A program made the translations under genes and the position numbers. From positions 518,171 through 582,170 of the forward strand of contig SNWL01000008.1 of the NCBI GenBank assembly GCA_004362315.1: a stretch of DNA of 64,000 nucleotides. The letters run 5' to 3'. The stretch is from Mycobacterium sp. BK086. GTDB taxonomy: Bacteria > Actinomycetota > Actinomycetes > Mycobacteriales > Mycobacteriaceae. The notes under the pieces are model-generated. The model worked only from the letters and a program-made list of their open reading frames with translations. It made no database searches and was not told the DNA's origin. The stretch's first letter is position 1. The number at the start of each line of letters is the position of its first letter. Positions 51,937 to 61,000 of this stretch are shown here, one piece after another.

Positions 51937-53282
51937 CAGACCTCGACATCGCTCTGGTGTTCCCGGCTGACCTCGACCATGAAATTGGCGAAGTACCCGG
52001 AGAACTGCGGGTCGTTCATCATCTGCCACTTGGGTGCCAGCAGCTTCATATAGCGCTCGACGTAGAGGAACTGCTTGCCGATCAGCACCAGCTCGCGCGG
52101 CAACTTCACGTCGTAGGCGTCGGCCAGGGTGGAGAGCTGTTTGCCGATATCGGCGTACGACATGTCCCCGAGCGTCTTGAGGGTCAGTGGGGCGGCGAAC
52201 GCCTCGAGGTCCTTGGCGGCTTCTTTTTCGGGCTTGGTGGTACCGACCGCTCCCAGCAGGACGACGATCTTGCCCGCCGCGGCGTGGTCCTTCTTCACCA
52301 GCAGCGCGTAGACCAGCTCGCGCAACAGCCAGCGGGTGCGCGGATCGATGCGGCCCATGATGCCGAAGTCGAGGAACACGATGCGGCCGTCGTCGTCGAC
52401 GAGCAGATTGCCGGCATGCAGGTCACCGTGGAACAGCCCGTGCCGCAGGCCGCCTTCGAAGGTGGAGAACAGCAGCGCCTTCACCAGCTCGGTGCCGTCG
52501 AAGCCCTTCTTGCGGATCTCCTTGACGTCGTCGATGCGCACGCCGTGCACCCGCTCCATGGTCAGCACTCGCTCGCTGGTGAACTCCCAGTGCACTTGAG
52601 GCACCCGGATGTTGCGGCCCAGTGGCGAGCCGTGCAGACCCGAGACCCACGCCTCCATCGACTGCGCCTCGATGCGGAAATCGAGCTCTTCGGCCAGGTT
52701 GTCGGAGAAGTCGGCGACCACGTCCTGGGCGGACAGCCGCCGGCCCAGCTTGGCCAGCTCGACGAGCTGGGCGAAGCGCTTGAGGATTTGCAGATCGGCG
52801 GCGACCCGGCGGCGGATGCCCGGCCGCTGGATCTTGACGACGACGTCCTCCCCGCTGTGCAGGGTGGCGAAGTGCACCTGGGCGATCGAGGCCGACGCGA
52901 ACGGTTCCTCGTCGAACGAGGCGAACAACTGGGCCGGCTCACCGCCGAGTTCCTGCTTGAGCAGTTTGTGGACCTCGTCGGTGTCGGCGGGCGGCACCGC
53001 ATCGAGCAGGCCGCGGAACTCACGGCTCAGGCCCTCGCCGAATGCGCCGGGGCTGGACGCGATGATCTGACCGAACTTCACGTAGGTGGGGCCGAGGTCG
53101 GCGAACGTTTTCGGGATCTGCTTGATGACCTTGTCCTGCCAGCGCCCACGCCCGGGCAGCGTGCCGATGACGCGGGCTCCTGTGCGGGTGAGCTGCCAGC
53201 CGGTGGTTCCCATGCGGGCGGCCTCGACCGGCAACGGAACGCGATCGAGCTTGGCTACTTCGCGGTGTTTGGTCGAACTCAT
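51936..53282 (-). CDS. ABC1/UbiB (ADCK) atypical kinase (Rv0647c ortholog)
   Basis: This 448-residue protein has the ADCK hallmarks: the KxGQ motif (YVKFGQIIASSPGAF), the alanine-rich nucleotide loop (FASASIAQVHFA), the conserved Lys in VVVKIQRPGIRRRV and the catalytic/metal region GLFHGDLHAGNLLVDDDGRIVFLDFGIMGRID. UbiB proteins assist lipid or quinone metabolism, with mainly ATPase activity. It starts at ATG 53282 and is co-transcribed with lipG. No C-terminal membrane helix is clearly seen. Confidence 0.92.
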   Translation of the reverse strand: MSSTKHREVAKLDRVPLPVEAARMGTTGWQLTRTGARVIGTLPGRGRWQDKVIKQIPKTFADLGPTYVKFGQIIASSPGAFGEGLSREFRGLLDAVPPADTDEVHKLLKQELGGEPAQLFASFDEEPFASASIAQVHFATLHSGEDVVVKIQRPGIRRRVAADLQILKRFAQLVELAKLGRRLSAQDVVADFSDNLAEELDFRIEAQSMEAWVSGLHGSPLGRNIRVPQVHWEFTSERVLTMERVHGVRIDDVKEIRKKGFDGTELVKALLFSTFEGGLRHGLFHGDLHAGNLLVDDDGRIVFLDFGIMGRIDPRTRWLLRELVYALLVKKDHAAAGKIVVLLGAVGTTKPEKEAAKDLEAFAAPLTLKTLGDMSYADIGKQLSTLADAYDVKLPRELVLIGKQFLYVERYMKLLAPKWQMMNDPQFSGYFANFMVEVSREHQSDVEV

Positions 53283-53360
53283 TCTTGAAGTGTGCCAAAT
53301 CGGCTAGGTATACCACCAATTTTCCAGTGCCGCAGCGATGTCCGCCACAGTCCGTTTAGC

Positions 53361-53957
53361 TCACGATTTCGGTTGCCAGGGCGTCAGCCATGGCTGCGGT
53401 TCCATGCCTTCTGCGGCCGCGACGAGCTCGTACATCGTTGCGCCGTCCAGGGTTTCGCGAATGATGTCAGCGTGGCCGGCGTGCCGGGCCAGCTCGGTGA
53501 TGAGGTGGGAGAACACCCATCGCACCGACCAGGCTTCGACGTCTTTCGGGAACCAGGGCGCGTCGCGTGGCACCGGCACCGGTGTGTCGAGGTCAGCGGT
53601 CTCGACCAGCCGCAGTGAATCCGCGTTTTGCCTTGTCAACGCGGCCAGGAGCTGAGGCAGTGTCTCGTCCGGTCGCATCACGTGCTCGTCCTGGTATTCC
53701 GCGGCCCGCTCCTCGAACGGGCGGTTGTCGGCGGGCGGCTCGTGCGGTGCCGTCGCGACCCGCTGCATCCAGCCACGCTGGACCCCGGTTACGTGTTTGA
53801 TCAGCCCGCCGATCGACAGCGCGCTGGCCGTCGGCGTGGCGCGGGCCTGTTCGTCGGTCAGCCCGTAGGCGACAGCGTGGAACGCGCTCTGCTGGTAGGC
53901 GAGGAACTCGCGCAGGGCGTGGCGCTCGTCGTGGACGGGCGGGGCGAGGGTGGGCAT
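53361..53957 (-). CDS. DinB-family protein (DUF664), second gene of the pair
   Basis: This 198-residue four-helix-bundle protein has LREFLAYQQSAFHAVAYGLTDEQARATPTASALSIGGLIKHVTGVQRGWM and WVFSHLITELARHAGHADIIRETLDG, the metal-ligand histidine pattern of DinB/DUF664 (His in GLIKHV, His in HLITELARHAGH). DinB-fold proteins include mycothiol-dependent enzymes. It begins 11 bases after the first DinB gene, so both form one operon under the divergent WYL regulator. Confidence 0.87.
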   Translation of the reverse strand: MPTLAPPVHDERHALREFLAYQQSAFHAVAYGLTDEQARATPTASALSIGGLIKHVTGVQRGWMQRVATAPHEPPADNRPFEERAAEYQDEHVMRPDETLPQLLAALTRQNADSLRLVETADLDTPVPVPRDAPWFPKDVEAWSVRWVFSHLITELARHAGHADIIRETLDGATMYELVAAAEGMEPQPWLTPWQPKS

Positions 53958-53968
53958 GGTGGTCCCTT

Positions 53969-54478
53969 CTATTGGTGTGTGTAAAGATCTCGGAGGCAAG
54001 CGATTTCGGCTCCGTGATGGATCAGTTCGCGGTTGATGTGCAGGATCAGTTCGGACAACGCGTAGTCCGCGTAGTGGCCTTCGGCCGGCCCGCACGGCCG
54101 CGCGAGATCGTCGTCGGATAAGGCCCGCACTCCGGTGATCCAACCCTCGTAGGCATCGTCGAGTTGGGCCAGTGCGGTGGCGGCGTCGGTGGCATACGGC
54201 CAGCTTTGATAGTCGGCCGGTGGGCCGCCGAAGTGGGAGTGGTTGCGCATGGCCAGCACGCCGACGATGACATGAGCCAGCCGCCAGGCAATCGTGGTGA
54301 ACGGCTCCGGCTTCGGGGGTGGATAGGCGAAATCGATGCCGCCGTCACGGTGCACGCTCCAGCAGCCGCTCACCGGCTCCCAGAAGTACTCGTCGTCGCT
54401 CAGCCCGTCCAAGCGGGGCCGCAGTGCGTTGCGCCAATGCCAGTCGATTTGGTCGGCCAGCTGGGTCGTCCAGGTCAT
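53969..54478 (-). CDS. DinB-family protein, first gene of the pair
   Basis: This 169-residue protein has helix LADQIDWHWRNALRPRLDGLSDDEYFWEPV, FTTIAWRLAHVIVGVLAMRNHSHF and LSELILHINRELIHHGAEIACLRDLY, with histidines in positions matching the DinB metal site. It differs from the second gene and is not a recent duplicate. A perfect 9-bp-arm inverted repeat lies immediately upstream, between it and the WYL regulator gene. Function unknown; such proteins often act in thiol or detoxification chemistry. Confidence 0.87.
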   Translation of the reverse strand: MTWTTQLADQIDWHWRNALRPRLDGLSDDEYFWEPVSGCWSVHRDGGIDFAYPPPKPEPFTTIAWRLAHVIVGVLAMRNHSHFGGPPADYQSWPYATDAATALAQLDDAYEGWITGVRALSDDDLARPCGPAEGHYADYALSELILHINRELIHHGAEIACLRDLYTHQ

Positions 54479-54498
54479 ATCCGTAGGCTTTCATGCAT

Positions 54499-54519
54499 TG
54501 CGGACAGTTTCTGTCCGCA
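54499..54519. promoter_or_regulatory. Putative WYL-regulator operator (perfect inverted repeat)
   Basis: TGCGGACAG, spacer TTT, then CTGTCCGCA make a perfect 9-bp-arm palindrome in the 61-base gap between the divergent DinB and WYL-regulator genes. It is well placed to overlap both promoters, so the regulator probably binds here. Confidence 0.7.
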
Positions 54520-54539
54520 GATTGCGCGACACTGGGGGT

Positions 54540-55493
54540 ATGTCGCAGACGACGAGCCGGGTACTGCAGCTGCTCGGCCTGTTGCAATCGAGGCGGGTGT
54601 GGTCGGGCGAGGAGCTGTCCGACCGGCTCGGCGTGACCACACGCAGCGTGCGCCGCGACGTCGAGCGGCTCCGTGAGCTCGGTTACCCCGTCCACGCCAG
54701 CACCGGTCACGGTGGCGGCTACCAGCTCGGCGCCGGTGCCGCGCTGCCGCCGCTGCTGCTCGACTCCGACGAGGCCGTCGCGATGGCGGTATGCCTGCGT
54801 CTGGCAGCCGGCGGCAGCGTCGCCGGAGTGGGCGAGGCCGCGCTGCGGGCCCTGACCAAACTGGACCAGGTGATGCCGGCCCGGCTGCGCTCACAGGTCG
54901 CCGCCGTGCACGACACCACCGTCACGCTGACGCCCGAGGCCGAGTCGCCCGTGGATCCCGAGATCCTGATGACGTTGGCGCGCGCTTGCAGGGACCGCGA
55001 GCACGTCGCGGCGGACTACGTCGACCGAGCGGGGGTGGCGAGCAGCCGTCGCCTCGAGCCGTATCAACTGGTGACGACCGGACGACGCTGGTATCTGCTG
55101 GCCTTCGACCGAGACCGTGAGGACTGGCGCAGCCTGCGCCTGGACCGGATGGCCGACGTGCGCGCGCGGGGAACCACGTTCACCGCCCGGCCTGCGCCCG
55201 ATGCCGCCGCCTACGTCCGTCGCGCCATCACCACCTCGCCCTACCGGCATATCGCCAGGGTTCGCTACCACGCGACGAAAGAAGTTATGGCCCAACATTT
55301 CTCGCCGACCTCGGTGACGATCGAAGACGACGGCCCCGATACGTGCATCGTCGTCGCCGGGGCGGACGACCCCCGCACGCTGGTGCTCTATCTGGCCATG
55401 CCCGACATCGCCTTCGAGGTGCTGGAATCCGACGCGGTCGCCGATGGCGCGCTGGCGATGTCGGCGCTGCCGGCGGGCGCCGTCAGGCGGTGA
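54540..55493 (+). CDS. WYL-domain helix-turn-helix transcriptional regulator
   Basis: This 317-residue protein has an N-terminal HTH (SRVLQLLGLLQSRRVWSGEELSDRLGVTTRSVRRDVERLRELGYPV, about residues 6-52) with HGGGYQLG, then a WYL domain (ADYVDRAGVASSRRLEPYQLVTTGRRWYLLAFDRDREDWRSLRLDRM). It closes with a WCX-type C-terminal domain. ATG 54540 is used, since the upstream extension overlaps the operator. It probably regulates itself and the divergent DinB genes through the palindrome at 54499-54519. The ligand is unknown. Confidence 0.93.
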   Translation: MSQTTSRVLQLLGLLQSRRVWSGEELSDRLGVTTRSVRRDVERLRELGYPVHASTGHGGGYQLGAGAALPPLLLDSDEAVAMAVCLRLAAGGSVAGVGEAALRALTKLDQVMPARLRSQVAAVHDTTVTLTPEAESPVDPEILMTLARACRDREHVAADYVDRAGVASSRRLEPYQLVTTGRRWYLLAFDRDREDWRSLRLDRMADVRARGTTFTARPAPDAAAYVRRAITTSPYRHIARVRYHATKEVMAQHFSPTSVTIEDDGPDTCIVVAGADDPRTLVLYLAMPDIAFEVLESDAVADGALAMSALPAGAVRR

Positions 55494-56034
55494 TCCCGAG
55501 CCGGTCGATCAGTACCAGGAAGGCGACCGCGAAATCGTTGTGCGCCGTGTCGGTCCCGACGCGCTGCCAGTCAACCTGCTCCCGGACCGCCCGTACCGAC
55601 GGCAGGAGCGCCGCGAAATCACAGTGGTGCTCACCCAGCGCGCACAGCTTTTCGGTCACCACTTCGGTGGGTGAGAGCACGCGCATGGAGATCGCCAGCA
55701 CGTCGTGGGATGCCGCGCTCTCGATCATCGCCAGGTCGACGGGCACCCCGTTGAGGCGGTGCAGGACGTCGATCACGAAATCGTCGCCGACACACGCCTT
55801 GAACAGCCAGTCCTCCGGGGGGCGGTCGATCACGAAACCCGCAGCGGCCAGAGTTTTGGCGGCGACTTCCACCTCCGACTCGGCGACCACGAAGTCCACG
55901 TCGTGCACCGGTTCGGGTGCGCCGTGCACCCACAGCGCGAAACTGCCGGCCAGAGCGAAGTCGGGGCCGTCGGCTTTCATCGCCGCCGCGGCGCGGCGCA
56001 GCGCCGATCGGAGGTCGTTATTCCGCGCCAGCAT
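55483..56034 (-). CDS. Nucleotidyltransferase-fold protein, possibly AbiEii-like
   Basis: This 183-residue protein has DFALAGSFALWVHGAPEPVHDVDFVVAESEVEVAAKTL, the GS...DVD motif of the polymerase-beta-like nucleotidyltransferase superfamily (Asp-x-Asp catalytic pair). A hydrophobic region, DFVIDVLHRLNGVPVDLAM, follows. It resembles small nucleotidyltransferases such as AbiEii/MNT toxins, but no paired antitoxin is next to it. The 3' end overlaps the WYL gene by 11 bases. ATG 56034 lies 15 bases from the divergent EEP gene; the role is unknown. Confidence 0.75.
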   Translation of the reverse strand: MLARNNDLRSALRRAAAAMKADGPDFALAGSFALWVHGAPEPVHDVDFVVAESEVEVAAKTLAAAGFVIDRPPEDWLFKACVGDDFVIDVLHRLNGVPVDLAMIESAASHDVLAISMRVLSPTEVVTEKLCALGEHHCDFAALLPSVRAVREQVDWQRVGTDTAHNDFAVAFLVLIDRLGITA

Positions 56035-56049
56035 GGGTATCAGGTACCC

Positions 56050-56835
56050 ATGCGGCTGGCCACCTTCAACATCCTGCACGGCCGCAGCCTGGACGACGGG
56101 CAGGTCGACCTGGGACGGCTCTCGGCCTGCATCAGCCGCCTGAACCCCGATGTGCTGGCGCTGCAGGAGGTCGACCTCGAGCAGCCGCGCTCGTCGCTGG
56201 CCGACCTCACCGCGGTCGCCGCCGCGGCCATGGACGCTGTGTCACACCGGTTCGTCGCCGCCATCTCCGGTACCCCGGGGGCGACGTGGATGGCCGCGAC
56301 CGGCAGCGAACAACCGGGCACCGCCGCCTATGGCATCGCGCTGTTGTCGCGGTACCCGGCGATCTCATGGCAGGTGCTGCGGCTGCCGCGGATCCCGGTG
56401 CGGTTCCCCATGTATCTGCCCGGCCCCCGTCGGCTGCTGGTTGTCCACGAGGAACCGCGGGCAGCGATGGCCGCCCAGTTCGACACACCGCTGGGGGTTC
56501 TCACCGTCGCCAACACGCACCTGTCGTTCGTGCCCGGTTGGAACCGCGTTCAGCTCAACCACCTCGTCCGAGACCTTCGCGGCTTGCCGGGGCCTCGGGT
56601 GCTGATGGGCGATCTCAACATGAAACCGCCTGTCCCGAGCCGACGGACCGGGCTGCGTTCGCTGGCCGTCGCGCCGACGTTCCCGCTGCATTGTCCGGAC
56701 CGTCAGCTCGACCACATCCTCACCGACCATGACGACCTGGTCGCCACCGGCGCGTGTACGCCAGTGCTGCCGATATCGGATCATCGCCCGCTGGTGATCG
56801 ACGTGTCGCTCCGCGCAGAGGTGTTGGAGCCGTAG
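56050..56835 (+). CDS. Endonuclease/exonuclease/phosphatase-family protein, cytoplasmic
   Basis: This 261-residue EEP-domain protein has RLATFNILHG, VLALQEVDLEQPRSSL, VANTHLSFVPGWNRVQLNHLV, GPRVLMGDLNMKPP and LDHILTDHDD, with SDHRPLVIDV at the end. These are the metal and catalytic positions of the DNase I-like fold. It has no signal or membrane segment, unlike the EEP gene at 19.1-20.1 kb. It is followed after 10 bases by the alpha-mannosidase gene and probably leads that operon. Substrate unknown. Confidence 0.88.
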   Translation: MRLATFNILHGRSLDDGQVDLGRLSACISRLNPDVLALQEVDLEQPRSSLADLTAVAAAAMDAVSHRFVAAISGTPGATWMAATGSEQPGTAAYGIALLSRYPAISWQVLRLPRIPVRFPMYLPGPRRLLVVHEEPRAAMAAQFDTPLGVLTVANTHLSFVPGWNRVQLNHLVRDLRGLPGPRVLMGDLNMKPPVPSRRTGLRSLAVAPTFPLHCPDRQLDHILTDHDDLVATGACTPVLPISDHRPLVIDVSLRAEVLEP

Positions 56836-56845
56836 ATTTGCTGGC

Positions 56846-59800
56846 GTGCGGATTACCTCCGCGGAGTCGACCGAGCTGTTCGTCGGCCCGCCCGATGCGC
56901 CCCTGCAGGTGGTCCGCATCGGCTACAGCGAGGCCGGCGAAACGGACACCGCCCGCGTCATCGGTGAGGGGCTGCACTCCGACGACGCAGCGCTCACGCC
57001 CGGTGACGGAACCGTCGAGATCCCGGTTCGGGTGTCGGGCCCCGCGGTTGGGCAACGTCTGACGGCGCGGGTCGGTGTGGACTTCACGTTCGAGTTCGTC
57101 GTTGCCGAGCCCGGCTGGACCATGTACATGATCAGCCACTTCCACTACGACCCGGTGTGGTGGAACACCCAGGGCGCCTACACCAGCCTGTGGACCGAAG
57201 AGCCGCCCGGCCGGGCACGGCAGACCAACGGGTTCGCGCTGGTGACCGCCCACCTCGAAATGGCGCGCCGCGACAAGGATTACAAGTTCGTGCTCGCCGA
57301 AGTCGACTACCTCAAACCGTATTTCGACACCCACCCCGAGGACCGCGACGATCTGCGCCGGTTCATCGCCGACGGGCGGGTCGAGGTGATGGGCGGAACC
57401 TACAACGAGCCCAACACCAATCTGGTCGGAGCGGAGACGGCGATCCGCAATTTTGTGCACGGCATCGGCTACCAGCGCGATGTGCTGGGTGCCGAGCCCG
57501 CGACAGCCTGGCAGCTCGACGTGTTCGGCCACGACCCGCAATTCCCCGGGATGGCCGCCGACGCGGGCCTGACGTCGAGCTCGTGGGCGCGCGGACCACA
57601 CCATCAGTGGGGGCCGATGGCTGATGACGGCGACCCCAGGCGCATGCAATTCCGCAGCGAGTTCGAGTGGATCGCACCGTCGGGGCTTGGGTTGCTGACC
57701 CACTACATGCCTGCGCACTACTCGGCCGGGTGGTGGATGGATTCCGCCGCGTCCCTGGCCGAGGCCGAGCAGGCCACGTACACATTGTTCGCGGGCCTGA
57801 AATCGGTGGCGCTGACCCGCAATGTGCTGCTGCCGGTGGGCACCGACTACACCCCGCCGAATGCCTGGGTCACCGAGATCCACCGCGACTGGAACGCCCG
57901 ATACACCTGGCCGAGGTTCGTCTGCGCGCTGCCGTCGGAGTTCTTCGCGGCCGTGCGTGCCGAGACGTCGGAGCGGGGGGTGGCGCCCTCGCCGCAGACC
58001 CGCGACATGAACCCGATCTACACCGGCAAAGACGTCTCCTATATCGACACCAAGCAGGCCAATCGCGCCGCCGAAGACGCGGTGCTCGGTGCCGAGCGGT
58101 TCGCGGTGTTCGCCGCGCTGCTCACCGGGGCGCTTTACCCGGAGGCCGCGCTGGCCAAGGCATGGGTGCAGCTGGCGTACGGCGCCCATCACGACGGCAT
58201 CACCGGCTCGGAGTCCGATCAGGTCTACCTCGATCTGTTGACCAGCTGGCGCGACGCCTGGGAGCTCGGTTCCGCGGCGCGGTCGGGGGCGTTGCGATTG
58301 CTGACCCAGGCCGCGGCGTCCGAGCCGGGATCAGTGGTGGTGTGGAACCCGCTGGCGCACAACCGAACTGACATCGTGACCGTTCGGCTTGAAGAACCCG
58401 TCGGCCCCGGTGTTTCGGTGGTGGACTCCGCTGGCGTGACGAGCGTGGGCGTCGTCTCCGACGACGGCCACCTGGTGAGCTGGCGCGCCGAGGCTGTCGA
58501 CTCGCTGGGGTGGCGCAGCTACCGGCTCGTGCCCGGCCTCGAGGCCACCGGTTGGCAGCCCGTCGACGGGGTGGCGATCGCCAACGAGTTCCACCGGTTG
58601 CGGGTGGACCCCGCACGCGGCGGTGGGGTGGATTCCCTGATCGACGTAGAGGCGGATCGTGAGCTGATCGCCGACGGCAGGGTCGGCAATGAGCTGGCGG
58701 TCTATGACGAATACCCTGCCCATCCCAAGGCGGGTGAGGGCCCGTGGCATCTGTTGCCGACCGGTCCGGTGACGTGTTCGAGTGCGGCGGTGGCGGATTC
58801 GGTCCAGGCGTACCGCAGCGCGCTCGGCGAGCGGATCGTGGTGACCGGCCATATCGGTGACGTGCTGCGCTACACCCAGGTCCTGACCCTGTGGCATGGC
58901 ATCGACCGGCTGGACACCAGCACCACCATCGACGAGTTCACCGGCGCCGACCGTCTGGTACGGCTGCGCTGGCCGTGCCCGGTCCCCGGCGCGCTGCCGG
59001 TCAGCGAGGTCGGCGACGCAGTGATCGGACGCGGATTCGGATTGATGCACGACCACGCGTCGGGTGAGGATCGCGCCGTCGACTCCGCCGAACACCCTTG
59101 GACACTGGACAATCCGGCCCATGGCTGGTTCGGGTTGTCGTCGGCGGTCCGGATTCAGGTCGGGACCGGCGCCAGGGCGGTATCGGTGGCCGAGGTGGTG
59201 GTGCCCGCCGAGGACACCCCCAGTGCTCGTGAGGTGATGGTGGCGCTGGTGCGGGCTGGGGTCACCGCCACCTGCAGCAGTGCCGAGCACCCGCGCTACG
59301 GCCACCTCGAGGTGGACTCCAACCTGCCCGACGCTCGAATTGCGTTGGGGGGTCCCGAGGACAACGCATTCACGGCCGACGTGCTGGCCGCCGCGGGCGA
59401 CGCCTACACAGCGGAATTCGACCGCCAGCTCTCGGCGACCGGGCAGGCGCGGGTCTGGGTGCCCGCCGCCCGGCCACTGACCGCGGTCTGGCAGCCCGAT
59501 GCCGATTTGCGTGACGTGCTGGCTCTTCCGGTACTCATCGTGGCCGGCGACGTAGCTGATCTGGTCGACGATCTCGACGATGCCCAGATCGATGTCACCC
59601 AGGATGCGCCGTCGGGGTTGGACGAATTCGAGTCGCGGACCGTCGCGCTGCTCAACCGCGGCGTGCCCGGATTCGCCGTCGAGCCTGATCAGACTCTGCA
59701 CAGCTCGCTGATGCGCTCGTGTACCGGCTGGCCGTCGGGGGTGTGGATCGACCCGCCGCGGCGCACGATGCCGGACGGATCCAATTTCCAGCTGCAGCAC

Positions 59801-61000
59801 TGGACCCATACCTTCGACTTCGCGCTGGTATCCGGGCGAGGCGATTGGCGCGACATTGACATGCCCTCCCGCAGTGCGGAATTCAACCACCCGATGGTGT
59901 GCGTCGTGGCGGTCGACGGAGCCGGCGTCCTGGCCGCCGACGGGTCACTGTTACGAATCGAACCGGCGGGCAAGGTCGGCCTCGCGGCGCTCAAGGTCGG
60001 CGGCAATCCCACCGCGAACGGAAGCTCCGCCGCGGTCGACCCCGAGGATGTCACCATCAGGCTGGTCGAAACCCGCGGAACCACAACCGAAGTCGCCATC
60101 TCGTCGGGTGTGGGTGGGGTCTCGTCGGTGGTGTCGGCCGATCTGCTGGAGAGCGCTCGGAGCAACGGTGAGTCGCCGCTGCGACTGCATGGCTACCAGA
60201 TCGCGACCCTGCTGGCCCGGCTCGACGTCCATACCGTGCTCGATGCCGACGGCACCGCCCTTGCCCCCGAGGCCGAGGGCGCCCAGCCTCTCTACGCCCG
60301 GTATTGGTTGCACAACCGCGGCCCGGCCCCGCTCGGTGGCCTGCCCGCCGTGGCGCATCTGCATCCCGAATCCGTGACCGCCGAACCCGGTGAGCGGCTG
60401 CGGCTGCGGATGACCGCCGCCAGCGATTGCAGCGACGCGACGCTGGTCGGGGAGGTGCGGGTGCGCGGCCCCCGCGGCTGGACCGTGGACCCCGGAGTGC
60501 TCTCTTTCGAGCTGCCCGCCGGTCACCACCGCCCGGCCGACATCGTCGTCGACGTGCCGTCGGGTGCGGCGCCGGGCCACTATCCGATTCGCGCGCAACT
60601 GATCCTTACCGGGGACCTCCCCGCGGCCTGGCGGCAACCCGTCGAGGACGTCTGTGTCGTCACCGTCGGCGCACCCGATGAGGACTTGGTACGGCTGGTC
60701 GGTGAGCCGTCCGAGATCGTGGTCGCCGCCGGCGAGCGCGCCCGCCTCGCGGTGACCGTCGCCAGTTCGGCCCACACCGAGCTGCCCCTGGAAGCGCATC
60801 TCATCAGCCCGTGGGGGACCTGGGAGTGGATCGGTCCCGCCGCGCGTGGAGCCGTTGTCGGTGCCCGGTCGAGTGTCGAGGTCGGCTTCGATATCGCGCC
60901 GCCGCCGTGGGTGACACCGGGTCGCTGGTGGGCGCTGATCCGGGTCGGGTGCGCGGGTCAGCTGCTGTACACCCCGGCCGTGGCGGTGACGGTGCGATGA
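56846..61000 (+). CDS. Alpha-mannosidase, glycoside hydrolase family 38 (Rv0648 ortholog)
   Basis: This 1384-residue protein has the GH38 signature near residues 97-106 (SHFHYDPVWW, with His100 and Asp102 as zinc ligands) and ADVDY/EVDYLKPYF. The probable catalytic nucleophile is Asp225 in TAWQLDVFGHD, and the zinc His cluster GAHHDGITG lies near residue 448. Beta-sandwich domains follow. It is longer than the M. tuberculosis Rv0648 protein (about 1200 residues), partly from a C-terminal extension. No signal peptide, so it is cytoplasmic. It may turn over mannose-containing glycans or free oligosaccharides. GTG 56846 starts it. Confidence 0.93.
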   Translation: MRITSAESTELFVGPPDAPLQVVRIGYSEAGETDTARVIGEGLHSDDAALTPGDGTVEIPVRVSGPAVGQRLTARVGVDFTFEFVVAEPGWTMYMISHFHYDPVWWNTQGAYTSLWTEEPPGRARQTNGFALVTAHLEMARRDKDYKFVLAEVDYLKPYFDTHPEDRDDLRRFIADGRVEVMGGTYNEPNTNLVGAETAIRNFVHGIGYQRDVLGAEPATAWQLDVFGHDPQFPGMAADAGLTSSSWARGPHHQWGPMADDGDPRRMQFRSEFEWIAPSGLGLLTHYMPAHYSAGWWMDSAASLAEAEQATYTLFAGLKSVALTRNVLLPVGTDYTPPNAWVTEIHRDWNARYTWPRFVCALPSEFFAAVRAETSERGVAPSPQTRDMNPIYTGKDVSYIDTKQANRAAEDAVLGAERFAVFAALLTGALYPEAALAKAWVQLAYGAHHDGITGSESDQVYLDLLTSWRDAWELGSAARSGALRLLTQAAASEPGSVVVWNPLAHNRTDIVTVRLEEPVGPGVSVVDSAGVTSVGVVSDDGHLVSWRAEAVDSLGWRSYRLVPGLEATGWQPVDGVAIANEFHRLRVDPARGGGVDSLIDVEADRELIADGRVGNELAVYDEYPAHPKAGEGPWHLLPTGPVTCSSAAVADSVQAYRSALGERIVVTGHIGDVLRYTQVLTLWHGIDRLDTSTTIDEFTGADRLVRLRWPCPVPGALPVSEVGDAVIGRGFGLMHDHASGEDRAVDSAEHPWTLDNPAHGWFGLSSAVRIQVGTGARAVSVAEVVVPAEDTPSAREVMVALVRAGVTATCSSAEHPRYGHLEVDSNLPDARIALGGPEDNAFTADVLAAAGDAYTAEFDRQLSATGQARVWVPAARPLTAVWQPDADLRDVLALPVLIVAGDVADLVDDLDDAQIDVTQDAPSGLDEFESRTVALLNRGVPGFAVEPDQTLHSSLMRSCTGWPSGVWIDPPRRTMPDGSNFQLQHWTHTFDFALVSGRGDWRDIDMPSRSAEFNHPMVCVVAVDGAGVLAADGSLLRIEPAGKVGLAALKVGGNPTANGSSAAVDPEDVTIRLVETRGTTTEVAISSGVGGVSSVVSADLLESARSNGESPLRLHGYQIATLLARLDVHTVLDADGTALAPEAEGAQPLYARYWLHNRGPAPLGGLPAVAHLHPESVTAEPGERLRLRMTAASDCSDATLVGEVRVRGPRGWTVDPGVLSFELPAGHHRPADIVVDVPSGAAPGHYPIRAQLILTGDLPAAWRQPVEDVCVVTVGAPDEDLVRLVGEPSEIVVAAGERARLAVTVASSAHTELPLEAHLISPWGTWEWIGPAARGAVVGARSSVEVGFDIAPPPWVTPGRWWALIRVGCAGQLLYTPAVAVTVR

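Noticed and set aside
51957-53288. 443-codon plus-strand frame opposite the ABC1 kinase
   Set aside because: The composition is that of a shadow frame and the opposite strand encodes clear ADCK motifs.
56720-59890. Two long minus-strand frames (56720-58192 and 58331-59890) opposite the alpha-mannosidase
   Set aside because: They are GC-bias shadows; the GH38 zinc and nucleophile motifs fix the plus-strand frame.
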